Source of the DNA: Haematococcus lacustris
Taxonomy: Eukaryota > Chlorophyta > Chlorophyceae > Chlamydomonadales > Haematococcaceae
Reading direction: 5' to 3'
NCBI GenBank assembly: GCA_030144725.1
Contig: JASKMD010000026.1
Location: forward strand, 12,205,407 to 12,269,406
DNA length: 64,000 bases
Part shown: positions 1 through 10,739 of the stretch, one piece after another
Layout: every line of letters starts with the position of its first letter
Numbering within the stretch: position 1 is the stretch's first letter
Made by a program: the position numbers and the translations under genes
Notes under the pieces: generated by a model
Database searches by the model: none
What the model was told of the DNA's origin: nothing
The model's input: only the letters and a program-made list of their open reading frames with translations

Positions 1-753
1 TGCGTCAGGGCCAGACACGCGCAACCCACAGGCATCAGGGTCAGGTACCTGCTGAGGGTCGGGCAGCTGCTTAGGGTCAGGCACCTGCTTAGGGTCATAC
101 ACACACCCTTGTGAGCTTCCATGTGGGTGTACATGATATGTCATCTCCTCACAGTGTGACTTCGGGCAGAGCTCATTGGCTGCTGCTGCTATGTGCTGCA
201 GCCTGCCTGACCTGCTGCACCACTCCTCCTGTTGACTGGGCCTCACTTGCTTTGCCCTTGGTCTGCTCTGCGTCAGCTGACCCTCTACTGGCCCCCTGCA
301 GCCGCCGAGGCGGGCTGAGCACTGGGCGACCCCTATCACTCCTCCATGGTCCTGCCGCTGCTCCTCATCCTCCCCTTCATGCTGCAGCAGCAGGTTGACA
401 TGTTAGGGTCAGGGTCACATTTAGGGTCAGGGTCATGGCCAGGGTCAAGTTGAGAGTGCATCTTATAAAAGGGATAGTGGCGCCTCAACGTCTGAGCGCA
501 AGTAGAATAAACTGTAAACCACACGGCAGTGTCAGGGCAGCTAGCAAGCAACATGAGTTTGCATTGCATCAACAAAATCAGCAGCCAGTTATTCGCACTG
601 AAGGCCATGGCATGAAAGCTCTGCCGACAGCCTGTTGCGCATGCCTGGGGCAGCTGCTGCCATGTGCTGGGTCATGCATTTCCGCCATTCATTGGTGTGC
701 AAGCACACGACATAGGACATGGTCTCATGGGGAGATCACCTGGGTCCACTCAC

Positions 754-905
754 CTCAGGATTCCAGCCCCCCTCCTCCCCCTCCTCCTCCTCCTTCTCCA
801 TGGCCCCATGGCTGTCTGCCAGGGCTGCCTCTGGCTGGCCCCCTACAGTGAACAGGTGGCGCTGCTCCTTCAGCCACTCCACCCAGGTGTGCACCACTAC
901 CTCCC
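754..905 (-). CDS. Acidic exon of unknown gene, unit 0
   Basis: On the minus strand an acceptor (CCAATCCAG) is followed by an open exon whose peptide contains VVHTWVEWLKEQRHLF and then a run of Glu and Gly ending in GGWNPE before a GTGAGT donor. The exon recurs unchanged at about 9498-9649 and 26958-27109. It lies just inside the (GGGTCA)n array, which would sit in the preceding intron. I do not recognise the family and could not join it to neighbouring exons. It may be an internal exon of the gene that also supplied the TnpB/Fanzor-like fragment, or an unrelated remnant. Confidence 0.4.
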
Positions 906-936
906 CTGGATTGGCAGGGGAGAGGCAGGAGCAGCG

Positions 937-1073
937 CAGGGTCAGGGTCAGGGTCAGGGTCAGGGTCAGGGTCAGGGTCAGGGTCAGGGTCAGGGTCAGG
1001 GTCAGGGTCAGGGTCAGGGTCAGGGTCAGGGTCAGGGTCAGGGTCAGGGTCAGGGTCAGGGTCAGGGTCAGGG
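937..1073. repeat. (GGGTCA)n array, about 23 copies
   Basis: Perfect hexamer array. Scattered TTAGGG and TCAGGG hexamers occur about 500-900 bp to its left (near 52-98 and 402-445), so it resembles degenerate telomere-type sequence. It gives meaningless long open frames (Asp-Pro, Thr-Leu or Gly-Gln runs) in several frames. Confidence 0.95.
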
Positions 1074-1671
1074 GCCACCCCGCAGGGGAGCTGCTGCTGT
1101 GCCAGCACAGTTGCTTATTCTGATGTCGTTGTGCCCTGTTGACCCGGCACTGATAGACCTTAGCTCGTATCATCTGTGCAGTCTGGCGTTGCTGGCCTGG
1201 CATCGGGCAGGGACCTGTGCGCACCCACCTGGCGCCCAGAGCTGCTGTAGATGAGCACAAGCAGCCTGGCACACATCGTCTGACAGGTGCGTTGCGTGTA
1301 GCTGGGCCACTGGGGGTGAGGAGGAGGGGTAGCTGTCCGGCATGAGGATGGTCAGGACGCATGACGGCACATGCTTTGCATGAGGGATGTACACCTGAGC
1401 ACAGGAGGGCAACAGTCAGACGCCATGCAGTCAGGCATATGTCCAAATCAAGACTCGCTTGGTGAAGGTGGGTACTGTACTCATTCAGTTGTCACCTCAA
1501 ACCCTCGTTACGAGGCACGCCACACAGCTGAGTGCGAGTAGTCAAGGCAGGGTGGTGTGTCTTGCTGGCAGCGGGGGGAGGGTGTAGTTAGTGTATCAAT
1601 AGTTTTATGAGGAGGCCTGATGCTGGAAGGACAGCTCGGCCAGTGCTGTCAGCAACCCCGGGTACAGACGC

Positions 1672-1989
1672 TTGCAATTCTCTTCTCTGCATGAGTCACC
1701 TGGGCGGTGCGACCAACTGTGTCCACTTGGCAATCATCGGCGTATATCGCTTGCAGGGCGCACAGCTCTTCGGTTTGCAGCTCTGTGCAGTACGGCCGCT
1801 GTGCAGCACTTCGAACGATCAGCTATGGCGAGGAGGCTGATCGATCGAACTGCCGGGGCGCGCATCCCACGGTTGATAGCAATGGCCCTTACCAGCATTG
1901 GCCATGAGGCGCTGAGGCAGTTCCCAGCAGGGCGAGTGGTAATGATTGATGAATTCCGCACCAACCGGGTCAGCTCAGTCAACAACAAC
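1672..1989 (+). pseudogene. Truncated TnpB/Fanzor-like nuclease fragment, unit 0
   Basis: The plus-strand frame reads LIDRTAGARIPRLIAMALTS and then RVVMIDEFRTNRVSS, which fits the RuvC-II block of TnpB/Fanzor proteins (catalytic Glu in IDEFRT). The usual zinc-ribbon cysteines after it are absent. The frame is cut at the tandem-unit junction right after an Asn run, and the following sequence belongs to the minus-strand gene region. Only unit 2 continues into the rest of this gene. The family assignment rests on motif recall and is moderately sure; the truncation is directly visible. Confidence 0.5.
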
Positions 1990-2903
1990 ACAGGCAGTGA
2001 ACTATGTGGACGTCCGAATCAGCACCTTGCAGTAAACATGTGTACACTTTGAGCTACAAGCAACGTGCATCGCACGCAATGATATCAATGGCGCGAGATG
2101 TAAAGCACACAGGGAGCAAATGTATGGAGCTAATCACAGACCATACAAACACAAGCGGAGCATGCCCATACCTTGATGTGTGCTTGTGTGTGCAGCATGC
2201 ACCATGAAGCCTGCTGTCCACTTCACTGATGACCAGAATGAATTGTATTGCAGCATGTGTGGTGCGTTCAGCCATAGGATGGTCAAGGGAGGTCAAGAAC
2301 GTGTTGCCGGTGACCATACTCTACTGCCCTGCACCTGTAGCCCATTTGAAGCATCCTGCTCGGAACCGGAGGGAAAAGAAAGAACACATAGCAACGACCA
2401 GAAGAATCATTTGCACAGCCTGTGACAGCAAGGTATACATGCTTATAGCCCACACTGACGTCCCTTGCTCCTCCACAGTCAACTGATATGCCACGCAGGC
2501 TAATGGGCCAGCGCTGACGAAGATCAACCGCAGCCCCAGAACCTACCATTTGGGTAATGCACATGTACACAAGGGACAACCTCAGTGAGCCTTGAGGTGC
2601 ATTGGCCCTGCACGGGCGGTGAACAAGAATCAAGATGTGGTGCATCTGCGCTATATGTTGCTTGTTCCCAAAAGAATGCAAGACCTCATCCTGTGAATTG
2701 CAATTTGCAGTTGCATTCTGCTGCTGCTGCTGCTGTGTGTGCTAACGAAACTCACTAGCTGCAAGTTCCAGCTTGTACCAGTGTGCATGACTAGCCACAC
2801 CAGTCCACCGAGACACCAGTGTAAGGTTTTCGTAGAAATGACACAGGCAAGTCTTATACTATTGCTGCCTAACAGTGCAACCCTGTAACCCGATGCACGT
2901 ACC

Positions 2904-3247
2904 ATCTTCCATCTGCCTTCTGACGTCTGCCAACTCGTTCTGAATGCGTGCCATATCCTCTCTGTGTTGTCTGTTGGATGCCTCTACTGCCGCTTCAAGC
3001 TGTGTGATGCCTCGGCGGAACGTGCTTTGACCCAGATGCTGGGCGCCTGCAAACACACACGGGGTCATTTGCATGTAACACAATAGGCAGACCCGATGCC
3101 CATTGACTCAAAATGACTTCCTGTCCTGGGATGTGATTGAACCCGTATAACACAAACTAAAAGATTCCAATCTAAGCTGCATTGCACTACTCCACGCATC
3201 TGCCCACACATCCAACCCACCTGCAGCCGCCTGAGCTGGCGCCGCTA
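2904..3247 (-). CDS. Coiled-coil exon pair, unit 1 (partial gene)
   Basis: Two minus-strand exons join in phase 1: 3215-3247 (VAAPAQAAA) and 2904-3048, which begins GAQHLGQSTFRR and then forms a heptad-like helix (ITQLEAAVEASNRQ, IQNELADVRRQMED). The acceptors are CTTACAG and TTTGCAG and the donors are GTGGG and GTACG. The first exon and its intron are paralogous to exon 4 and intron of the nine-exon gene (6171-6340). Further 3' exons around 2320-2695 are likely but their borders are unclear. The same pair occurs at about 11654-11997. Function unknown. Confidence 0.45.
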
Positions 3248-3907
3248 CTGTAAGCACATCAAGACAAACACAACAAAATGATTGGTCAACATGCACCAAT
3301 GCCGCAATCCATACATGCACATCTGAAGGTGGATATCAGTGTGTGGAGCTGCTGACATTACACACATCACACGCTTGGCGCTCTCTTGCATCACACACAA
3401 ACACCCATGCGTTGGACGGGAATGCAATGTGATTGAAGCTGTTGCTGTGCATGATTCAACTGTTGTTGCTGTGCATGTGTGGTGACATGTTTCAAGTGTC
3501 CATATATTCAATGATTTTGCAGATGACAGGAAATTGCAGTGGAAGGGGCATGCGAAAGGTTACCCTCAGCAGCTCGATCTTTGCAAACAGGACGTTATAA
3601 TTCGCCAAAACATGGTCATCTCATCATGTACCATCCAATGTACACCAATACTCCATAAAGCAATTCAACAAGAGCAAATGATGATGAAAGACATGAATGC
3701 AGGATTCAATGATAAATTATAAGTGTATGGCAAAAGCTGTCTGAGGTACCCTGATACAGTGGCAGCAGGCCCGTGTCCCAGTGGGACTCCCACCCTGCTT
3801 AGTTGTAGTCAATTATTGCAATATACAGCGACACCAAGTAGGGACAGCGTCTCGGCACAGCAGGAGGTTGCTGCGAATGTCAAGTGGATTGCCCTGCCTC
3901 TGTTGTG

Positions 3908-6900
3908 CTAGCTGAACATTGAACACCTGACTGCCGAAGAAAGTGGATAATGCTTCATCAGATCTTGAATGCCAGCCAAGCAGAGCACCTCGTACGCCTC
4001 CTCTTTGGGCAGACAATCTGCCAAGTCACGGAGGCAAGCTTCTTCTCCAGGACCTCCGACTGGCAACCTGTAGGTGTACCGCGCACGCTTCAAAATGGGG
4101 GATAGCACCCCGGGATCTGAAACTTCGGCAACTTGTAGGGGTTCATCAGTCTCTGCAGTCTCTATCACCTTCTCCTGCAGCAAGTGCAAGTGTCAGCACC
4201 CAGCCCGTAAGCTCGATGCATCACCTCATGCTGCTAAATAATATGTACTTATGCACGTTGAGTGCTGTGCTGCCTCGTTCGCATTGAACAACAGCATCAT
4301 ACACATCTTTTGCAACAAAGTCCAAAGGAGGCATAGTCTGGTGAAATACCGTGCGTAACATTGATCAACATACAGGATGATAGAAATGGATTATTGAGTT
4401 AACTCATCAAATTAACATACACTTGACATGCAAGGGGACAAGAATCAATTATCAACATACAAGCCAACATACAGGCCCATCACATGCAGTGACTTTTGCA
4501 GCATGTCACACATTGATTGACGGTGTGCCCCTCCGTGCTCTGCCTCACCACACCATGTTACATTGAAAAAATCAGAGAACATCGTTCCAATACCTGTGCT
4601 GTACCGTTCTAGGGAATTGAGCTTGACCTGACTTAGCATACAGGCCAACTTTATGATAATTGAGCTTGACCTGACTTAGCATACAAGCTAACTTTGGGAT
4701 TGATCAGCATAAGTGAATTGATGTTACATACAGTAACCTGCTCACCTTCTGCAGCCAGTCCCTGATGCAGGCTACCGCTGCTGCTCGAGATGGGAACCGA
4801 CCAGCGCACAGCTTGTGACCCGACATGTACTTCAGGTGCCACTCATCCACCAGGTCCGTCAGAATAGCCAGGGGCTTGAACTTGCTGCTTGTAATGTTTG
4901 CACAGATGAGCTGCGCTGCCGCCTCAAAGTGCCACCTGCAATACCATCCACGTGATGCCACCTTCACCAGCAGTTCAGTAGCACGTGCTGCACAGCTTGC
5001 AACATTCGTATTATGAGATGCATACGTACGCTGCACAACGATCTCGAAAAAAACCCAGTAGCAGTAGACACTTGCATTGCACCAAGTGTTAATGCAGATG
5101 TTGTAAATGCCTGTGCTAAGTCGTCACAGCTCATACTATCACACGAAGCAAAACGAAGACATGCGTACTGCGGTACACTTGACAAGGCAATTCAAATTAA
5201 ACTCACTTGTCCACAATCTGTTTCTTGACTTCAATGGTCAGTCGGATGCCCTCCCATGGCAGGCCCATGGACATGTAAGCCGTGAGGACTGCCGCTGCAT
5301 CCGTAGTGCCAGACAGATGGTAGAGCTCAGCCTCGCCCAGAGGCCACCTGTGCACCTGATTAGCGTTAAGCAACGTTCTGTGCTTGTCACCCTGAATCCA
5401 TTCTGCAGGAGGAGACAGCCAGCAAGCAGTGGCAGGTTGACCCATAACTCATGTCTATGCCTGTGTTAGGCATGTCTAAGCTTGTGTATGGCAAGCATGC
5501 AGCAATTTGACCAGTCAGCATGTAGTGTCTGGCGTGATCACTGTGATTGCAATTGTTACTACCTCGGCACTCACCGGTACATTCATCCAATGGGATAATG
5601 CCCCTTATGTATAACATATAAGCGTCCTTCTGGTCGTCCTCTCTACAGTCTCGCCATTGATATGCCGGAACGTCAGGGGCGGGCTTGACGTCGGGCAAGT
5701 CATTTGGCTTAAGGCCCACCATTTGCAGCTCAAAGTCCTGCTGCACATAGTCCCAGGCAGTTTGGCTGATGTTGGACAGCGCTGATGGCAACTTGGGTCC
5801 TGCACATGCACGTGCCCAGGAAGACCAATCACACTACAAGCAAGCTGCTGGCATCAGGGAGCCACTGCTGGGTAGCTGGTGCGCCGCAGTAGTTGACGCA
5901 GCGTGCGACACTTGTACATGATGACACATGCTGTTAGCGCTCTACTGTACAGGACTTTGCCTGGCAGCTGGACAAATTAGCATGTTGTTGCCACACTTAC
6001 GTTTCAGTGTTGGGGCTGTATAAGCCTTCAGGGTGGCAGCCACTGCCTCCACCAGCCCTGCTGGAATTACGAGCCCTGCAGAAAGCAACCAGCAAATCAG
6101 CTGCCGAACCGGAGAGTGAGCAGGCTGCATGATACACCCCCTTTTCACACACCCTGCAGTCTCCACCCACCTGCAGATGCCGCCTGAGACTGTGCCGCCG
6201 CTGCTGCAAGCACATGCAAGCACATGCCACACGCTTGACGCTCTCATGCATGACACACACATGAGCTGGGCGGGCACGCGCTGTGGTTCGAGCTGCTGCT
6301 GTGCATGTGTGCTGGCATGATCCAAGTGTTCATGCCAGTGTGCGCAAGAAAAGATGGCTTTGTACGCTCTGCTGCTACGTTGCTATGTGTCACATGTGCT
6401 GAGATGTGTGCACCCAAGGAATGCAGTGCACGTCCAGCCCGCACACACACCACACATATCGCCTTTTGTTCCAATATGAGCTACCATGTCCTGGCCAGTA
6501 TGCACCCTCATGTGCCACTCCGCTGAGTGCACATTGAATCAGCTTACCAGATGGAGCCTGGTACCATTCAAGTTTGCCTGTAGATGGAAGATTGGGTCTG
6601 GACTTGGATAATGTCATGGTCCGACCCTCGTTTGTCCACTTCAGCACGCCAGCACCATACAACGTTGTCATAGCCTCCCATGCTTCTGCACAATTCGCTG
6701 GGAGTTCAAAGGTTTCTAGCGGTGTCTCGGTCCCTTGCTTGTACACTGTCACGTCTTCTACCATCTGCACAACACGACAAGCGATTCATTACCAGCAATG
6801 CATGGAATGTGCGCGTTACGTGTGGTTGACGTCCCAGCAAAATGAACGGATGGTTCCTTGGGCACAAGCCAGCACAAGCTTTGGCCAAGCAAAATTGTGA

Positions 6901-7190
6901 GATTGTCAAAGTATGTAGGGTTAGGGTCGTGCTACAACGCAGCTGCTGCTTGATCCTGTACTCACCCTTGCTGCGCCTGGGGGCAAAAACTGCTTGACAA
7001 TCTGTAGGCGCGACCGGGTATTTCGCGAGCCAACCTGCAAGACAGAGAACCCACGTCTCCTGTGAAGGGCTGCTGCTATCCACCAACCTACAAGTATCGC
7101 ATGCAGCTTCTCGGCTGCGCTAACCCTCACCTTCGTTGCAACTCCGACAAAGCACGATTTAAGGCACGGTAGTCTAGCGATGGTATCAGT
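3908..7190 (-). CDS. Nine-exon gene of unknown function, intact copy in unit 1
   Basis: Minus-strand exons by GT..AG borders: 7131-about 7190, 6966-7034, 6548-6764, 6171-6203, 6001-6075, 5575-5799, 5207-5402, 4746-4935 and 3908-4174 (stop). Phases agree at all eight introns and the frame stays open, giving about 440 residues. Recognisable stretches are MVEDVTVYKQGTETPLETFE at the start of exon 3, GLVIPAGLVEAVAATLK in exon 5, LAILTDLVDEWHLKY in exon 8, and a C-terminal exon with EEAYEVLCLAGIQDL. No upstream ATG was found for exon 1. The first ATG in the chain opens exon 3 right at its acceptor, so the true start is unresolved. The LTDL-plus-Trp stretch is loosely reminiscent of Crinkler-type or kinase-like repeat-family proteins, but I assign no function. 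Phase-coherent splicing after duplication suggests the gene was functional until recently. Confidence 0.6.
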
Positions 7191-8095
7191 TCAATTCAGT
7201 ATGCTTGTATTGACGTGCTGGTTTGCATTGCAATTGCGCTCATTCGGGATGTGGGCAAAGTCGCAACTGCCTCAACTGATTCACGCCTCGTTTACTGATT
7301 GCTTGCTCACACTTGTTTGTTTGCTAACACTTGTTTGCTTTGCTAACACTTGTTTGCTAACATTTGCATTGTAAGACCTGGCTCTGACTTGTGCGGACTT
7401 CAGACTTGTGCATGGCACAGCTTTGTAAGATTGTGCGTGGATGACTCAGTTCGCACAATGGACACTCAGTGTATGAACACACTCATGATCATGTCGTGGA
7501 CCATGGAGATACCTGGTAAGTCAACGAGCTGAAAAGACGACAATTGGCACAGTCCTCAACGGTGGGTCGTGCCAGTCTTTGTTTACTTGTAGAGCGCTGG
7601 CCACTAGAGGAAAGGAGTAAAGGAGGCACCCTAGTGATCAAAATCATACAGGGCATGCTTGTGTTTCAGCTACTTTTGTTTTCGGTGCTGGCTATTGTAG
7701 AATACAAATACACGTGCATTTTAGAATGATTCAGGATGCTGAAGCCGTGCAAGCAGAACAGTCCGCAATTGTCATCCTACCTACTGCTTGTCTTATTTAT
7801 ATCATTTGAGTGGAACAAAAACTGTGCCCCTACCATCCCACCCCCACCATCTCACCCCCACCCCCCCACCCCCCACTTCCCACCCCCCACCCCCACCTCA
7901 CCCACCCCACCCAACGGTTGTCTGGTATACATTTCTCACCAGAGTATCCCAGCCAATCACCGTTGTGGTAGTGCTGGTTGGTGTTGTAAGTAGGTCTGGT
8001 ATACACTGTTTACCAGACATATGTACGTTGTTCACCCTAAACATATATATACTGAGTAGGGGCTATCGCTGTTGCTGCCGCTGCCGCTGCTGCTG
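7191..8095. other. Non-coding stretch with C-rich tract, unit 1
   Basis: No exon could be supported here. The stretch holds a TTTGCTAACACTTG short repeat (7310-7365) and an almost pure C/A tract (7838-7915), followed by CA- and TA-rich sequence before the Fanzor-like fragment. Any promoter or first exon of the nine-exon gene should lie here, but no clear start codon plus donor was seen. The same stretch recurs at 24645-25555. Confidence 0.6.
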
Positions 8096-8640
8096 TCAGG
8101 CCTTGGGTGGACGGTCTCGCAGCCGCTTGTAGCCCAGCTCTTGGTACTCCTTCTCTTGGTTGGCAGCTCAAGGTTGTCCGGCAACCAGCTTAGCTGCAGC
8201 GGGCGCCACTTGCCCTCCCCAATGCGCTGCATGTTCAGCGCTGCGTTGCAGTCCCTGTCCACCCACCTGCCTGACTGTGATTTCGATGCTGATGTGGGCT
8301 TGGCGGCCTTGCCCTTGCTTCTGCCCGTAGTTGCCTGGGTGGGTTCTGCTGCCTGCTCAGCCTCGGTGCGTTTGCTGCGCTTGGCTGGCAGGGGAGTGCT
8401 GGGCCCAGGCTCCGAGGCTGCCGGCTGTGTGGCAGCCTGGCTGCATGGGGGTCGTGGGGAGATGTGTGGGGCTACTTCCGGGCACCACATCAGGCCCCAC
8501 ACTGGCTGGTCATGCTGCTGGCTCCATGCTGGACGCAGCAGGCAGTGGTCCACCTGGGCTGCTGGGGGCTTCCAGCCTGCAGGCCTTGTGACCTTGCGTT
8601 TGCTTAGCCGGCTCTCACTCTCAATCTGATGGCTGGCCAT
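8096..8640 (-). pseudogene. TnpB/Fanzor-like C-terminal fragment, unit 1
   Basis: The minus-strand frame starts at a true ATG (8638-8640) and reads VTRPAGWKPPAAQVDHCLLR, RPAWSQQHDQPVWGLMWCPE, a basic Ala/Lys-rich linker, and GRWVDRDCNAALNMQRIGEG, which fits the RuvC-III block (DRDxNAAxN) of TnpB/Fanzor proteins. After ELPTK the expected tail (KEYQELGYKRLRDRPPKA then stop at 8096-8098) is found in another frame, so a one-base indel is present. The upstream RuvC-I and RuvC-II parts are missing. The fragment is a different paralogue from the plus-strand pseudogene at 27849. Confidence 0.55.
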
Positions 8641-9680
8641 TGACTGACATGCGCAAGGTGTGACAGCTAGCGCTTGTTCACAACACTACGGCTGATGTAG
8701 TTGAGCAGATGCAGCAGGGCTGGCACTAAGGGCAGACTAGGCAGTGCGTCAGGGCCAGACATGCGCAACCCACAGGCATCAGGGTCAGGTACCTGCTGAG
8801 GGTCGGGCAGCTGCTTAGGGTCAGGCACCTGCTTAGGGTCATACACACACCCTTGTGAGCTTCCATGTGGGTGTACATGATATGTCATCTCCTCACAGTG
8901 TGACTTCGGGCAGAGCTCATTGGCTGCTGCTGCTATGTGCTGCAGCCTGCCTGACCTGCTGCACCACTCCTCCTGTTGACTGGGCCTCACTTGCTTTGCC
9001 CTTGGTCTGCTCTGCGTCAGCTGACCCTCTACTGGCCCCCTGCAGCCGCCGAGGCGGGCTGTGCACTGGGCGACCCCTATCACTCCTCCATGGTCCTGCC
9101 GCTGCTCCTCATCCTCCCCTTCATGCTGCAGCAGCAGGTTGACATGTTAGGGTCAGGGTCACATTTAGGGTCAGGGTCAGGGCCAGGGTCAAGTTGAGAG
9201 TGCATCTTATAAAAGGGATAGTGGCGCCTCAACGTCTAAGCGCAAGTAGAATAAACTGTGAAACACATGGCAGTGTCAGGGCAGCTAGCAAGCAACATGA
9301 GTTTGCATTGCATCAACTGAGTCAGCAGCCAGTTATGCACACTATAGGCCATGGCATGAAAGCTCTGCCGACAGCCTGTTGCGCATGCCTGGGGCAGCTG
9401 CTGCCATGTGCTGGGTCATGCATTTCCGCCATTCATTGGTGTGCAAGCACACGACATAGGACATGGTCTCATGGGGAGATCACCTGGGTCCACTCACCTC
9501 AGGATTCCAGCCCCCCTCCTCCCCCTCCTCCTCCTCCTTCTCCATGGCCCCATGGCTGTCTGCCAGGGCTGCCTCTGGCTGGCCCCCTACAGTGAACAGG
9601 TGGCGCTGCTCCTTCAGCCACTCCACCCAGGTGTGCACCACTACCTCCCCTGGATTGGCAGGGGAGAGGCAGGAGCAGCG

Positions 9681-9823
9681 CAGGGTCAGGGTCAGGGTCA
9701 GGGTCAGGGTCAGGGTCAGGGTCAGGGTCAGGGTCAGGGTCAGGGTCAGGGTCAGGGTCAGGGTCAGGGTCAGGGTCAGGGTCAGGGTCAGGGTCAGGGT
9801 CAGGGTCAGGGTCAGGGTCAGGG
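9681..9823. repeat. (GGGTCA)n array in unit 1, about 24 copies
   Basis: Same array as in unit 0 with one more hexamer, embedded in otherwise near-identical flanks. Confidence 0.95.
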
Positions 9824-10421
9824 GCCACCCCGCAGGGGAGCTGCTGCTGTTCCAGCACAGTTGCTTATTCTGATGTCGTTGTGCCCTGTTGACCCGGCAC
9901 TGATAGACCTTAGCTCGTATCATCTGTGCAGTCTGGCGTTGCTGGCCTGGCATCGGGCAGGGACCTGTGCGCACCCACCTGGCGCCCAGAGCTGCTGTAG
10001 ATGAGCACAAGCAGCCTGGCACACATCGTCTGACAGGTGCGTTGCGTGTAGCTGGGCCACTGGGGGTGAGGAGGAGGGGTAGCTGTCCGGCATGAGGATG
10101 GTCAGGACGCATGACGGCACATGCTTTGCATGAGGGATGTACACCTGAGCACAGGAGGGCAACAGTCAGACGCCATGCAGTCAGGCATATGTCCAAATCA
10201 AGACTCGCTTGGTGAAGGTGGGTACTGTACTCATTCAGTTGTCACCTCAAACCCTCGTTACGAGGCACGCCACACAGCTGAGTGCGAGTAGTCAAGGCAG
10301 GGTGGTGTGTCTTGCTGGCAGCGGGGGGAGGGTGTAGTTAGTGTATCAATAGTTTTATGAGGAGGCCTGATGCTGGAAGGACAGCTCGGCCAGTGCTGTC
10401 AGCAACCCCGGGTACAGACGC

Positions 10422-10739
10422 TTGCAATTCTCTTCTCTGCATGAGTCACCTGGGCGGTGCGACCAACTGTGTCCACTTGGCAATCATCGGCGTATATCGC
10501 TTGCAGGGCGCACAGCTCTTCGGTTTGCAGCTCTGTGCAGTACGGCCGCTGTGCAGCACTTCGAACGATCAGCTATGGCGAGGAGGCTGATCGATCGAAC
10601 TGCCGGGGCGCGCATCCCACGGTTGATAGCAATGGCCCTTACCAGCATTGGCCATGAGGCGCTGAGGCAGTTCCCAGCAGGGCGAGTGGTAATGATTGAT
10701 GAATTCCGCACCAACCGGGTCAGCTCAGTCAACAACAAC
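10422..10739 (+). pseudogene. Truncated TnpB/Fanzor-like fragment, unit 1
   Basis: Identical in this stretch to 1672-1989 and cut at the same base by the unit 1/unit 2 junction. The identical breakpoint shows that truncation and tandem duplication were one event or that the junction was copied. Confidence 0.5.

Larger units (their letters stand above)
1..1989. repeat. Tandem unit 0, 3' part of an 8.75-kb repeat unit
   Basis: This stretch matches 8745-10739 and 26205-28166 almost base for base, so it is the tail of one more unit whose start lies outside the window. It is slightly more diverged than the other two, with small differences near 26, 308, 437 and 505-600, while units 1 and 2 agree with each other there. 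It holds a (GGGTCA)n array, one acidic minus-strand exon and the truncated plus-strand Fanzor-like fragment. Apart from these, 1-750 shows no supported gene. Confidence 0.9.
1990..10739. repeat. Tandem unit 1, complete 8.75-kb unit
   Basis: The start is set where unit 0 switches from Fanzor-like sequence (shared with 28158-28166) to sequence that resembles 49319 onward. The same switch recurs at 10739/10740. The unit carries, left to right, coiled-coil exons (minus), the nine-exon gene (minus), a C-rich tract, a TnpB/Fanzor C-terminal fragment (minus), the (GGGTCA)n array with an acidic exon (minus) and a truncated Fanzor-like fragment (plus). It has neither of the two transposons found in unit 2, so it supplies the empty sites for both. 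Confidence 0.9.

Noticed and set aside
736..1446. Long frames with Asp-Pro, Thr-Leu and Gly-Gln runs
   Set aside because: Translation of the (GGGTCA)n array in different frames; only the short acidic exon beside it has splice support.
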